Positions 1-9,374 of a DNA stretch of 64,000 bases are shown piece by piece. The stretch is taken from assembly GCF_000762875.2 (NCBI RefSeq), contig NZ_JRMP02000003.1, positions 124,001-188,000 of the forward strand, in the 5' to 3' direction. The DNA comes from Helicobacter saguini. GTDB lineage: Bacteria > Campylobacterota > Campylobacteria > Campylobacterales > Helicobacteraceae. Each line of letters opens with the position of its first letter. Position 1 is the stretch's first letter. Both the position numbers and the translations under genes were made by a program. The notes under the pieces are model-generated. The model did not search any database, had not been told where the DNA came from, and saw only the letters and a program-made list of their open reading frames with translations.

Positions 1-488
1 CGTCCTAGCTCATCAAACCATATCGCGCACACTAGCCCAAATGTGATAGGTTCGCCGTGAATGCCGTGGCTGCGACCGACCATTAGCGTGTATTTGTGCT
101 GCATTGCTTTTTCTTTTATAGCGGCTCTTAGGGCTTTTACGTCGTCGATTATTATGCGTAGCGAGTCGCGCATTTGCAAGGCTACGGCGGTATCGATGCA
201 GTCGCTGCTTGTGATTCCATAATGAAACCAGCGGCTTTCTTCGCCGAGACTTTCAGCCACGCTTGTGGTGAATGCGATTAAGTCGTGTTTTGTGACTTTT
301 TCGATTTCATCGATGCGATTGATGTCAAATTTTGCGTTTTTGCAGATTTTTTCGCAATCTTGCTTTGGGATTAGCCCAAGCTCGCTCCAGCCTTTCACTA
401 ACGCCTTTTCGACTTCTAGCCACGCGCCATATTTTGCTTCCACGCTCCAAAGGCTTTTCATTTTTTCTCGCGCATATCGCTCGACCAT
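1..488 (-). CDS. purB: Adenylosuccinate lyase, N-terminal part (cut by window edge)
   Basis: PurB releases fumarate from SAICAR and from adenylosuccinate, two steps of cytosolic purine synthesis. Only the first 162 codons are present; the gene runs off the left edge. The minus-strand product begins MVERYAREKMKSLWSVEAKY, the usual PurB N-terminus. It continues with FTTSVAESLGEESRWFHYG, which contains the residues that bind the AMP moiety, and then with VGRSHGIHGEPITFG, which carries the conserved catalytic-region histidine. The start is supported by an AAGGAG ribosome binding site seven bases upstream. The gene is divergent from rpsA across about 217 bp. No heptamer-coded insertion is seen in this part. 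Identification rests on recognised family motifs. Confidence 0.93.
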   Translation of the reverse strand, partial: MVERYAREKMKSLWSVEAKYGAWLEVEKALVKGWSELGLIPKQDCEKICKNAKFDINRIDEIEKVTKHDLIAFTTSVAESLGEESRWFHYGITSSDCIDTAVALQMRDSLRIIIDDVKALRAAIKEKAMQHKYTLMVGRSHGIHGEPITFGLVCAIWFDELG

Positions 489-662
489 TTTTTTACTCCT
501 TTAAGATTATTTAAATTCTTTGTTACTCAGTTATATTGTTAGATTACCAAGAAATTTTTAAGAATTTAACACAAAACATACAAGCCCGAATATTAATATT
601 CCATATAAATTTAGACATTTTTTCCACAAAAAAATCGCTTTTTTGCATTTTTTCAATGAATT

Positions 663-668
663 TATACT
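663..668 (+). promoter_or_regulatory. Probable -10 box upstream of rpsA
   Basis: TATACT lies 37 bases before the rpsA start codon, downstream of long T and A runs typical of epsilonproteobacterial promoters, where the -35 element is often replaced by a periodic AT-rich signal. Its position in the divergent purB-rpsA gap fits a promoter for rpsA. No transcript evidence is available. Confidence 0.4.
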
Positions 669-705
669 AAAATTACAGAATCTAGATTTAAATCAAGGGT
701 AGGCG

Positions 706-2403
706 ATGTTAGTTAGTCCAGAAAAAATTGATGAGATGTATGCGGATGTAGGAGGAGATTTTACGGAATTATTTGACCTGCATAAAGACGATGATGACGA
801 TGGTAGCGTGCGTGATGGCAAGATTATAAAGATTGACAATGAGTTTGTCATGGTCGATGTGCAGGAGAAAAAAGAGGCGCGTATGAGTGTGGATGAAATC
901 AAGGATAGCAAGGGCAATTTGCTATTTAAAGAGGGCGACACACTGCAGGTTTTTGTTAGTCACAAGGGCGGTTTAAAAGTTAGCTATAAAAAGGCGCACA
1001 AGTATCAAAAAATACAACAAGAGATAGAATCTTTGGGTGCAAATTATAAGGATAAAGTCGTTGATGGCGTGATTGTCAAGCGGAATAAGGGCGGCTTTGT
1101 GGTTGAGTCTAAAAGCGGCGTTGAGTATTTTATGCCAAAGCAGTATTCGGGTATCCGCGATGACGCAAAAGGCGTGGTTGGCAAGGAAGTGAAGGCTTGC
1201 ATTGTGGATGTGCGAAAGGAGAGTAGCTCGATAGTTATTTCACGCAAACGCTATCTTGATATGAATAGCAGCCTGCAAAAAGAGAACGCTAAAAAGCTTA
1301 TAGAATCTGGCTTGGCGTATGATGGCATTGTGCGTAGCATTACGGATTTTGGGATGTTTGTGGATGTTGGCGGCGTGGAGGGCTTGGTGCATTTGAGTGA
1401 GATAAGTCACAAAGGACGTGTAAATCCGCATAAGCTCTATAAAGTCGGCGATAAAGTGCAGGTAAAACCGCTTGAATATAATGAAGAAAAAAACAAACTT
1501 TCCTTTTCTATGCGGGCTTTGTTTGATGACCCGTGGAAAGATATTACAAATGATATTAAGGTTGGCTATGTGATTCGCGTTAGCGTTAGCAATATAGAAT
1601 CTTATGGCGCATTTGTGGATTTGGGCAATGATATTGAGGGCTTTTTGCACATTAGCGAGATGTCGTGGGAAAAGAATGTGAAACGTGTGGAGGACATTTT
1701 AAAGGTCGGGCAAGAGATTGACGTGGAAGTAATCGAAATAGATTCTAACAATCGCAAACTGCGTGTGAGCCTTAAAAAGACGCAAGATAAGCCCTTTATT
1801 AAGTTTGCAAAAGAGCATAAGGTAGGCGATGTGATTAAGGGCAAGGTGGCAAGTGTTCTGCCCTTTGGCGTGTTTGTGAATCTTGCTAAGGGTGTGGATG
1901 GGCTGCTACACAACGAGGACGCCTTTTGGGATAAGAATAAGAAGTGCGCTGATGTGTTTAAGGAGGGAGATTCTATCGAGGTAAAAATCGAAAAAATTGA
2001 CAAGGCAAATGAGAAAATTTCGCTAAATAAAAAGATTTTAAGCGAGTCGCCATGTGAAGAGTTTGCTAAAAAGCATAATATTGATGATGAAATCATAGGA
2101 AAAGTTATTGACATTAAAGACTTTGGCGTGTTTATAAAGGTTGAGGGCGAGGGCATTGATGCGTTAATTCGCAATGAAGATATTGACAAGCACACAAAGG
2201 AAAATTTGAAAGTGGGCGATAGTATAAAAGCAGCCCTTGTTAGCATTGATAAAAAGGCAAATCGCGTGCGTTTGAGCGTGCGTAGGCTATATAAAAAGCA
2301 AGAGCAGCAAGAACTTCGCGAGTATAATTCAAAGCATGATTCTAAACAAAAATCAACTTTAGGCGATGCTTTAGGCAATGCGTTAAAAGAGTTAAAAAAA
2401 TAA
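706..2403 (+). CDS. rpsA: 30S ribosomal protein S1
   Basis: S1 binds mRNA on the small ribosomal subunit and helps it enter the decoding channel. The 565-residue product is close to the usual Helicobacter length. It is a chain of S1/OB-fold domains: about residues 36-100, 120-185, 200-265, 285-355, 370-440 and 455-530. The canonical S1 signature is clear in repeats 3 to 5, for example DFGMFVDVGGVEGLVHLSEI and SYGAFVDLGNDIEGFLHISE. The C-terminal tail is Lys/Gln-rich. An in-frame TAG just before codon 1 limits the start to this ATG or the one ten codons later; the ribosome binding site is weak (AAGGG). Heptamer insertions are nearly absent, in contrast to many neighbours. Confidence 0.95.
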   Translation: MLVSPEKIDEMYADVGGDFTELFDLHKDDDDDGSVRDGKIIKIDNEFVMVDVQEKKEARMSVDEIKDSKGNLLFKEGDTLQVFVSHKGGLKVSYKKAHKYQKIQQEIESLGANYKDKVVDGVIVKRNKGGFVVESKSGVEYFMPKQYSGIRDDAKGVVGKEVKACIVDVRKESSSIVISRKRYLDMNSSLQKENAKKLIESGLAYDGIVRSITDFGMFVDVGGVEGLVHLSEISHKGRVNPHKLYKVGDKVQVKPLEYNEEKNKLSFSMRALFDDPWKDITNDIKVGYVIRVSVSNIESYGAFVDLGNDIEGFLHISEMSWEKNVKRVEDILKVGQEIDVEVIEIDSNNRKLRVSLKKTQDKPFIKFAKEHKVGDVIKGKVASVLPFGVFVNLAKGVDGLLHNEDAFWDKNKKCADVFKEGDSIEVKIEKIDKANEKISLNKKILSESPCEEFAKKHNIDDEIIGKVIDIKDFGVFIKVEGEGIDALIRNEDIDKHTKENLKVGDSIKAALVSIDKKANRVRLSVRRLYKKQEQQELREYNSKHDSKQKSTLGDALGNALKELKK

Positions 2404-2485
2404 TTTTTATATTTGCAAGATTATTAAAAGGCGAAGTTTTAGCAATTTAGATTCTATAATTTATAATTTTTAAAAGTGGTGAATT

Positions 2486-2983
2486 ATGATAAAAGGAATT
2501 ATAGCAGGATTATTATTTATCTCGACAATTATCGGTGGCTACGTCCTTTATGCGTTTTATAAAAAAATGCAAAATAGCGATGTAGAAATCGAGCAAACCA
2601 TAATCGATAACGCCCCAAAGCCCCGCATAGCCGAGATTCCAAAGCTAGATTCTATCCCTGATAATACGTGGATTAGCGGCACGCCAAAAGCAAAGGACAC
2701 GAGCTATCAATTCCCTTCAAACGTGCTAGATATAAATGTGGATGTGAAAAAATACGAGGATTTAAAAACCGACTACACAAAAGTGCTAGTGAAAAACCTA
2801 GATGATTATAAATTCCTTTGTATAAACGAGATTTTACGCCAACGTCGCATTGACTTTTCATATTTTAAAAATCAAAATAGTTTAGATTTGCTACTTTTTG
2901 TGCCAAATAAAGAGCAAAGAGAAGCCATCCTAAAAGACTTCGACTACTACAACGTCGAATACGAAATAAGCCTAAAACGATAG
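2486..2983 (+). CDS. Conserved hypothetical membrane-anchored protein
   Basis: I do not recognise a characterised family. The 165-residue product has one N-terminal hydrophobic segment (residues 3-24) followed by a charged KK, which suggests a signal anchor with the rest in the periplasm. The middle is polar and Pro/Asp-rich. The C-terminal 60 residues look folded, with alternating hydrophobic stretches such as LDLLLFVPNKEQREAILKDF. The gene follows rpsA by 82 bp on the same strand and may be read from the same transcript. Its last 37 bases overlap a small convergent open frame. A single Leu-Asp-Ser heptamer copy lies near residue 54. Confidence 0.7.
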   Translation: MIKGIIAGLLFISTIIGGYVLYAFYKKMQNSDVEIEQTIIDNAPKPRIAEIPKLDSIPDNTWISGTPKAKDTSYQFPSNVLDINVDVKKYEDLKTDYTKVLVKNLDDYKFLCINEILRQRRIDFSYFKNQNSLDLLLFVPNKEQREAILKDFDYYNVEYEISLKR

Positions 2984-3162
2984 GGATTAATATATTTTAA
3001 ATTCTTACTATTCTTAAAAATCACATCGGCGATTTTTAGCTCTGGTAGGTTTTCAAACTTTTTAGATTCTATAGAATCTAGTTTAGAATCTGGCTTAAAA
3101 ATTACAAATAAAAAATAAACTATCACGCAAATAGCACTAAGTCTAAAGATAATTTTTAGCAT
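2947..3162 (-). CDS. Small hypothetical protein with one membrane segment (doubtful)
   Basis: This is a 71-codon frame starting with a hydrophobic segment (residues 3-22, IIFRLSAICVIVYFLFVIF). A heptamer-coded DSKLDSIES stretch and a basic/aromatic tail follow. The layout resembles a signal-anchored periplasmic protein cut short, and an LptC-like remnant is conceivable, but I cannot establish homology. Its 3' end overlaps the end of the convergent upstream gene by 37 bp, and the ribosome binding site is poor (TAGGGC). It could be a chance or decayed frame. Confidence 0.35.
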   Translation of the reverse strand: MLKIIFRLSAICVIVYFLFVIFKPDSKLDSIESKKFENLPELKIADVIFKNSKNLKYINPYRFRLISYSTL

Positions 3163-3249
3163 ATTTTGCCCTAAATTTTAGCTTTTTATAAAATAAAACA
3201 TTACAAATTAGAATCTAATTTAGCTTTTTCATAAAATCCACCATAGAAT

Positions 3250-5307
3250 CTAGTCATTTATGGGTAGGTAAAATTGCGGGTTAGAATCTAGATTGTATGC
3301 TAAGCCCTCAAAATTTGTCTTAAAAAGTGAGATAAAACGCGACCTAGCAATGCTTTCAGTAAATGGCACAAAGTGCAAAATGGGCGTGTTTAGATTCTGT
3401 AAATAAAACATAGGATTTATCGCATTATTTTTTTCAATGTGAAATGGACGCTCAAAAATGCGCGAAAGATTGCTAAACTCCTCGTCAATCTCGGCATTAA
3501 AATGATTGTCCGGCTCAAAATCATACACATTCACATCAAGCCCTAGCTGCTTTGAAATATCAAAAATAAGCGTGGAAATATCGCTATTTTTCTTACTATC
3601 ACCAGCGATGACAAGCAGGCTGTAGGCGACATTTGTAGGGCTTTTTTTAGAATCTTTTGCTGCATTTCCGCTAAAATCTTTCCCCGCTTTAGAATCTTTT
3701 GCCCCATTTCCACTAGCATTTTTCCCAGCAGGATTCTTATTATTCATACTAATTTGCAACGCTTTGCTTCCCATTATATTTAGACTAATATTCTCATTAT
3801 TCCCACTATCTTTAGAATCTTGCGTAATTTTAATTAGCCTAGATTCCCACATATCAAAGTTTTCTGGCGCAAGGGCATTTTCCCCACTCCTAAAAACAGG
3901 GATTTTACTAGCGTATAGAATCTTTCTAAAGGCGCGTTTATGAAACATTTCTTTACCCAAAATTATTAAGCCGACTTTCTTATCAGTTTTGTTACTTATG
4001 ACTTGAGTAAAGTTCAAATTATCATAATCTATTGAGACAAAAATATCATTTTTTGCAAGTTGCTGAATCTCATTAATTACACCAAAATCTCCCGCGTGCA
4101 AGACCTTAATCGTAAGCTTACTACTTTTTAAATGGCGGTGCAAAAATATCGCTTCCTTGCAGTCAAAAAAGATTCTATCGCGTTTTTGGAGAGCCATATC
4201 AATGATGAGATACATCTCGCGACCAAAGGGCGAAGGGAACTGCCCCATCTCGCTTTTAATGCGTGTATAAAGGTTTTTTAGCGCCTCAGGCTTACCCGCG
4301 ACCAAAATCGTATCGCCTGGATTTATCACCAAATGATGGCTTGATAAAATAAACTCATTTCGCCGATAAATGCCCACCACTCGCCAGTTTTGCTGTCTAA
4401 TCGTGCTAATTTGCCGATGGGCTAAAATGCTACCGCTTGGGATACCGATTTCCATCAATTCGCCTTGCTCTAAGCCAAAGCCACGCGGGATTACAGGGAC
4501 ATTTGGCATTCTTAGCAAAAGGCGGCTTGCCATCGCATTTGTTTGTGTGATTAAAATGAGATTAGAATCTCGCCTTTTTAGATTCTCATAATAGTCATTT
4601 AGGGCGTGAATGCTTTGGATAATGCGGATATTTTTGTAGGTTTTCCGCAGATATTCATACACGACTTTGCCCTCGCTCTCGCTATCTAGCACGATAAAAG
4701 CATCGCTAATATCATAATCGCCAAGTATAGAATCTAGCCTAAAATACGATGTGTAATCGCAGTAGAAAAACTTAAAGGTGCTTGGGTATTCTTTTGGAAG
4801 TTCAAGGTCGTTGTTAGAATCTAGCCTGTTTTGCGTGTGTTTTTTGTGTGTATTTTGTGTGCTTTTATAAAAATCGTTTTGTGGGTGTTTTGTATTTTTG
4901 GTGGAATCTGGGGCGTTTTGTGGGTTGTGTTCTTTGTTTAGATTCTGTTCTTTGTGTGCGTTGTAAATGTTGCGTGAGTGTCCATTTTGGTCTTTTGTGT
5001 ATTGCGTGTTGCGTTCTTTGTTTGTGACGTATGTGTTGTTTTCTTTTGTGGCTTTGTGTTGCGTGTTATAGTCTCTGTTTGCGTTGTATGTGTTATATGC
5101 AGTGCGTTCTTTATTTGTGTCGTATGCGTTCCACCCTTTATTTTCGACGTTATATTGCATAGAATCTTGCTTGGCTTCTTGCGTTATATCTTTATTTGCC
5201 GCGCGCGTTAGCACAATATAAAAATTGTTACTAGAATACCCACTTAGAATCTTATGTATAAAATGCTTTGCAATATCCCCATCACCAACGATTAAAATGT
5301 GTTTCAT
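3250..5307 (-). CDS. COG3400-type protein with TrkA-N/TrkA-C (RCK) features and a large low-complexity insert
   Basis: The N-terminus MKHILIVGDGDIAKHFIHKI carries a Rossmann dinucleotide-binding glycine motif as in TrkA/RCK potassium-transport regulators. A TrkA-C-like domain is visible further on (EIGIPSGSILAHRQIST, NPGDTILVAGKPEAL). The family is conserved in Helicobacter as a cytosolic protein of uncertain role, presumably sensing nucleotides and controlling ion transport. Residues about 39-168 are an unusual Asn/Thr/Lys/Tyr-rich insert full of short echoes such as TYNANRDYN and KERNTQYTK. A second insert of Asp-Ser-Lys units sits at about 505-555. The protein is 685 residues, longer than expected for a two-domain RCK protein, because of these inserts. 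It lies 8 bp downstream of recJ and is probably co-transcribed. Confidence 0.75.
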   Translation of the reverse strand: MKHILIVGDGDIAKHFIHKILSGYSSNNFYIVLTRAANKDITQEAKQDSMQYNVENKGWNAYDTNKERTAYNTYNANRDYNTQHKATKENNTYVTNKERNTQYTKDQNGHSRNIYNAHKEQNLNKEHNPQNAPDSTKNTKHPQNDFYKSTQNTHKKHTQNRLDSNNDLELPKEYPSTFKFFYCDYTSYFRLDSILGDYDISDAFIVLDSESEGKVVYEYLRKTYKNIRIIQSIHALNDYYENLKRRDSNLILITQTNAMASRLLLRMPNVPVIPRGFGLEQGELMEIGIPSGSILAHRQISTIRQQNWRVVGIYRRNEFILSSHHLVINPGDTILVAGKPEALKNLYTRIKSEMGQFPSPFGREMYLIIDMALQKRDRIFFDCKEAIFLHRHLKSSKLTIKVLHAGDFGVINEIQQLAKNDIFVSIDYDNLNFTQVISNKTDKKVGLIILGKEMFHKRAFRKILYASKIPVFRSGENALAPENFDMWESRLIKITQDSKDSGNNENISLNIMGSKALQISMNNKNPAGKNASGNGAKDSKAGKDFSGNAAKDSKKSPTNVAYSLLVIAGDSKKNSDISTLIFDISKQLGLDVNVYDFEPDNHFNAEIDEEFSNLSRIFERPFHIEKNNAINPMFYLQNLNTPILHFVPFTESIARSRFISLFKTNFEGLAYNLDSNPQFYLPIND

Positions 5308-5315
5308 AAAATCCC

Positions 5316-7148
5316 TTACCTTGTTTCGTACCTTAAAAGTCCATAGATTCTATCAATAATAAGCATAATTTGGCTATTTTGATAATTTTGCGAATCAAGC
5401 ATCGGCGTGGCTGAAAACTGCAGTAAATCGCCGCTATTAAAGGTAAAAGTCGCATATTGCGAGTTAAAAAACATAGCTTTAATCACGCTAGATTCAAACC
5501 GCAGGGCAAACTCTAAAAAGCCTTTAGTCGTGCGTTTGTAGCCCAAAATTTCAAGCTCCAAAAAAAACTTTGGCACAGGATTCCCATTGCCATAAGGCTC
5601 GAAAATATCGATTGTGGCGAGTAAATCATGGCTTATCACTTCTGGGTGCAGAATGCCTAAAATGTGGCTTTTTGTCTCCATTTCGTCGCACAAAATCGGC
5701 TCAAAACTATCAATAAACACCTGAATATTCGCATAAGGAATCTCTAAGCCCACCGCGCCCGTGTGTCCGCCGTGCCGATTTGTGAGATGTGCGAGCCGCT
5801 GCATACTAGAAATCAAGTCAATATCGCCAAAACTACGCGCACTGCCCTTGCAAATGCCATTTGTGTGTGTCAGCACAAAACAAGGCTTTTTAAAATCGCT
5901 AGTCATCTTGCCCGCCACAATGCCTAGCACGCCTTCATGCCAGTCATCGCCTACTGCGAAAATGATGTGCTTGCTTTGATTAAAACGCGAGAGCGAGTCA
6001 AATGCCTTGTAGGTCACTTCATCCTGCAGGGCGCGGCGTTTATCGTTTAGAATCTTTAGCGTTCTAAAGTAGTCTTGGGCTTCTTTTTCATCTTTGGAAC
6101 GCAGGAAATTTAGGGCGATTTTGCCATCTTCTATTCGCCCAGCGGCGTTTAGCAAAGGGATTAGCCGAAAGCCTAGCGTTTGGGAATCTATTTTGTGGCT
6201 AAGATGGCTTACTAGCGTTTGGATGGCAATTTTTTTTGACCTGTGTAAATTTTTCAAAGCATATTTGCAAATTGTGTGATTTATCGCATTTAGCGGCATT
6301 ACATCGCTAATTATGGCGATTCCTACGAGTAATAGAAACTCGTTCATATTGAAATTATGGAATTTTTTGGCGTAATTTTTGGCTATTTTGTGAATTTCTT
6401 TAGAATCTAGATTCTGTATTTTGTTAGAATCTTTTAAATATTCCATAAAAATGCTCGTATCTTTTGCAATACTTTTCAATGTTATTTTTATAGCGCAACA
6501 CAAATACCACGCAACTAGCGAGCCGCAAATATCAGGGTATTCAAAAGTATACATACTTTGCTGTGGATTTACTAGAAAGTTACACGGCGGAATGCGCTCA
6601 ATCCCATTAATAGATTCTAACGTGTGATGGTCAGTGATAATTAAATCAATGCCACGCTCTACGCACATAGCCCCCGCTTCAAAGGAAGATACGCCATTAT
6701 CCACGGTGATAATTAGCCGCGTATCAGGGTGCAGCTCCATAATCTCATTAAAGAGCAAAGGTGAGAATCCATAGCCATGTTTAAAGCGATTTGGCATCGC
6801 ATAAGCCACATTTGTGTAGCCTATATGCTCGAAAAAATCTAAAGTCAAACAAGTCGCACAAATCCCGTCCGCATCGTAATCCCCAGCAATCACAATCTTT
6901 TCATTCAGCAAAATTTTCTCAACGACAAGGAAGCTAGATTCTATATTATTTAGGAGTGTATCAGGGTGTGGCAGCCCTTTTAGCGAGTCAAATTTGAAAT
7001 GTTTAAAGCGAGATTCAAGCAAATTATGGATATGATTTATGTTATTTAGCAGGGCAAGTTCTTTTTTTAATGCGTTGATTTCCTCTTTTTTGTTAAACAA
7101 CTCGTGATTTATGTGTCTCCTAGCACTCACAACTCTATCCTTCGTCAT
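5316..7148 (-). CDS. recJ: Single-stranded-DNA-specific exonuclease RecJ
   Basis: RecJ degrades single-stranded DNA 5' to 3' in recombination and mismatch repair and belongs to the DHH phosphoesterase family. Visible motifs are AGDYDADGICATCL (about residues 88-101), the metal-binding DHH in LIITDHHTL (about 173-175), LNAAGRIEDGKIAL, and the DHHA1 loop GGHTGAVGLEI. The frame opens 19 codons earlier, but the ATG at 7148 (MTKDRVVSARR) is preceded by TAAGGA at good spacing, so I use it, giving 610 residues. Only minor heptamer-coded residues are present. The stop lies 8 bp before the COG3400 gene, and adk is about 70 bp upstream on the same strand, so the three may form an operon. Confidence 0.92.
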   Translation of the reverse strand: MTKDRVVSARRHINHELFNKKEEINALKKELALLNNINHIHNLLESRFKHFKFDSLKGLPHPDTLLNNIESSFLVVEKILLNEKIVIAGDYDADGICATCLTLDFFEHIGYTNVAYAMPNRFKHGYGFSPLLFNEIMELHPDTRLIITVDNGVSSFEAGAMCVERGIDLIITDHHTLESINGIERIPPCNFLVNPQQSMYTFEYPDICGSLVAWYLCCAIKITLKSIAKDTSIFMEYLKDSNKIQNLDSKEIHKIAKNYAKKFHNFNMNEFLLLVGIAIISDVMPLNAINHTICKYALKNLHRSKKIAIQTLVSHLSHKIDSQTLGFRLIPLLNAAGRIEDGKIALNFLRSKDEKEAQDYFRTLKILNDKRRALQDEVTYKAFDSLSRFNQSKHIIFAVGDDWHEGVLGIVAGKMTSDFKKPCFVLTHTNGICKGSARSFGDIDLISSMQRLAHLTNRHGGHTGAVGLEIPYANIQVFIDSFEPILCDEMETKSHILGILHPEVISHDLLATIDIFEPYGNGNPVPKFFLELEILGYKRTTKGFLEFALRFESSVIKAMFFNSQYATFTFNSGDLLQFSATPMLDSQNYQNSQIMLIIDRIYGLLRYETR

Positions 7149-7217
7149 TTTGCAGTCCTTAAAAATATTTCCCCTTTGTAAAATTAATGTGTAATAAATC
7201 GACACAATTTTTAGAAT

Positions 7218-7790
7218 CTAGATTCTAGATTCTATAAACCCTTGCATTTCAGCCACGATTTCATCGATACTTCGCTCGCCATTTATCACTTTCAAAATGC
7301 CCTTTTTATTGTAAAACGCCTGAATGTCGCTCAAAGGCTCTAAAAACACACGCATACGATTTTTAAACACCTCCGCATTATCATCCGCCCCGCGCGCACG
7401 CCCTAGCACCCTATCTTTCGCGACTTGCTCGCTTACTTGCACCTCAATCACATTCACCAACACCACGCTAGAATCCGCACTCAACACCTTATCAAGCTCG
7501 CTCATCTGCTCGACACTACGCGGATAGCCATCAATCACAATGATATCCTTTGGGCAATTTTTTATCGCATGCACAATCGTGCTAACCACAATATCAAGCG
7601 GCACGAGATTGCCTTGCGATGTGAAGCTCTCAATAAGCTGCCCTTGCTTGCTACCACTAGCCACCTCCGCGCGAAGCAAATCGCCTGTAGAATAATGCGC
7701 GATTTTGTCATTATTTTCCGCGATTTTTTGCGCATCTGTGGTCTTTCCACTGCCGGGAGCACCGATAATTAAAAACAACTTTTTCATCAT
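7218..7790 (-). CDS. adk: Adenylate kinase
   Basis: Adk interconverts AMP, ATP and ADP in the cytosol. The 190-residue product starts [20 protein letters not shown] with the P-loop at residues 10-18. It continues with the AMP-binding segment [15 protein letters not shown] and the [13 protein letters not shown] motif. The region [20 protein letters not shown] lacks the zinc-type LID, so this is the short form usual in Helicobacter. Two adjacent ATGs are possible starts; AAAGGA lies just upstream of both. The gene is on the same strand as recJ and precedes it. Confidence 0.95.
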   Translation of the reverse strand: MMKKLFLIIGAPGSGKTTDAQKIAENNDKIAHYSTGDLLRAEVASGSKQGQLIESFTSQGNLVPLDIVVSTIVHAIKNCPKDIIVIDGYPRSVEQMSELDKVLSADSSVVLVNVIEVQVSEQVAKDRVLGRARGADDNAEVFKNRMRVFLEPLSDIQAFYNKKGILKVINGERSIDEIVAEMQGFIESRI

Positions 7791-7914
7791 TTTTCCTTTA
7801 AAATTTTTTAACGTGTAATTTTAGCGAAAATTAGTGGATTTAATGATATTTGTAAATGTCTTTTTTGAGTAAATATATTGTTAAATCATAATACATTAAA
7901 ACAATTTTTAGATT

Positions 7915-9258
7915 CTAAAACTCAAATAAATTGCCGTTTTTTAGGTAGGTTAGAAAAGTTGTCGCATACGCGCCACTTGGTAGTGTGAAACTTAAAAGGG
8001 CGTGATTTTGCACTTTATCGTATTCAATATGCGTGTGCGTGGGATAAACCCACGCATAACGCCGACTGCCAAGTGCCTCTAAATTATAGCTAAAATCTTG
8101 TTCGATTTGCCCGGCTAAATCGCGTGCTAGCCATACTTTTGGGGCTTTAGAATCTAATTTAGATTCTATAATATTTTCGCTTTCTTTAAGATTAGAAAAA
8201 GTTACAGATTCTATAACTTTTTTAGAATCTAAATTCGCGCTAGTTTCTATGCTTTTCAAAAATTTTTTAGAATCTAAATTTTTTCCACAATTTATACCGC
8301 TTAAAAGCCCTGTGATAGCCACTTCACCAGACTTTAAACGCTCCAAATCACTGCTAGATTCTATGTTTAAAAAAAACAACTTCCCAAATGGATAGTGCAT
8401 TACAACATCGCCATTTAAAGGCATAAGCCCTAAATTAGTCTCTTTAAGCAGCCTTAAAACCTTAGAATCTAAGCCCAAATTAAAGCTAGTTTGCAGCACT
8501 TTTTTGCAATCTTGCAGACTAAATTCGCTAATAATATGCGAAATTTTCAATCTAGATTCTAACCAAGCGTTAAAAAAAAAGCTTTGCAGGCTTGAAATTA
8601 GCAGCTTTTCACGCGGATTTTGTTTTTTAAATGGCTTTTTAATTTTTAAAGCATTCACAAAATTATCGCCAAAATTTCCAAACCTTTGATAGCCAAAAAA
8701 GTTAGGAAATCCATAACTTTTTGCCTTGTCAAATTCTTGACTAAGTCGCGTAAAGTTTAGTGAATCTACCTTTTTTAATCGAATGAAAAATTTATTTCCT
8801 TTCAAATGACCGATTTTAATTTTGTTATTATGCAAATTAGATTCTATAATTTTTATGGAGCAATTTTGTGAATTTTTATTATCTAAAAGTTTTAAATTTA
8901 GTAACTTTTCTAACTCATCATTACTTTGAATAGTTCTAAAAAATGCAACTTTTGGCAGAGAAATATACTGAAAACTTAGTGCATTTTTATCTTTCAATCC
9001 AGCATATCCTATATCGCGATTTTTTATATTTAACACACTTGAAAGGACACTAAGAAGCTCGTGCGTGCTTAAGTTTTTTTTACGAATCTTTAGGATAATA
9101 TGCTCGCCATTCCCACTAAACTCATAAAGTGGGACTTCTTCTACCACAAAATCACGGCAATTATGAGAAAATACAAAACGTAGCGGCGGATAACTTTTAC
9201 CTTGAAAGTAGTTGTGCTGCATTCTAAAAGGGCTAAAATTTATAGAATCTTTTTCCAT
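7915..9258 (-). CDS. truD: tRNA pseudouridine(13) synthase TruD
   Basis: TruD converts U13 of tRNA-Glu to pseudouridine. Family motifs are GYAGLKDKNALSFQYIS, with the catalytic Asp at residue 90, and NFFGYQRFG near residue 190. The C-terminal catalytic fold closes with LPSGAYATTFLTYL. At 447 residues it is longer than the family norm. The excess is an insert at about residues 324-373 made of NLDSKK, VIESV, IIESKLDSK units coded by AGAATCT/AGATTCT copies. The chosen ATG has AGGATT upstream; an internal ATG at codon 13 (MQHNYFQG) is an alternative start. The gene is divergent from the isochorismatase-like gene. Confidence 0.9.
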   Translation of the reverse strand: MEKDSINFSPFRMQHNYFQGKSYPPLRFVFSHNCRDFVVEEVPLYEFSGNGEHIILKIRKKNLSTHELLSVLSSVLNIKNRDIGYAGLKDKNALSFQYISLPKVAFFRTIQSNDELEKLLNLKLLDNKNSQNCSIKIIESNLHNNKIKIGHLKGNKFFIRLKKVDSLNFTRLSQEFDKAKSYGFPNFFGYQRFGNFGDNFVNALKIKKPFKKQNPREKLLISSLQSFFFNAWLESRLKISHIISEFSLQDCKKVLQTSFNLGLDSKVLRLLKETNLGLMPLNGDVVMHYPFGKLFFLNIESSSDLERLKSGEVAITGLLSGINCGKNLDSKKFLKSIETSANLDSKKVIESVTFSNLKESENIIESKLDSKAPKVWLARDLAGQIEQDFSYNLEALGSRRYAWVYPTHTHIEYDKVQNHALLSFTLPSGAYATTFLTYLKNGNLFEF

Positions 9259-9374
9259 AACGCGTTAAATCCTAAAAATTTTTAGCAAATTTTAGCTTAA
9301 AGATGCGTAAAAATCCTTATTTTACATAAAAAAATCTTATAATTATCGCGTTAAAATCATTTTAAGGAAAAAAT

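Noticed and set aside
1602-2378. 258-codon minus-strand open frame within rpsA
   Set aside because: It lies fully antisense to conserved S1 domains, has Ser/Phe-rich composition from reversed Lys/Glu codons, and has no start signal.
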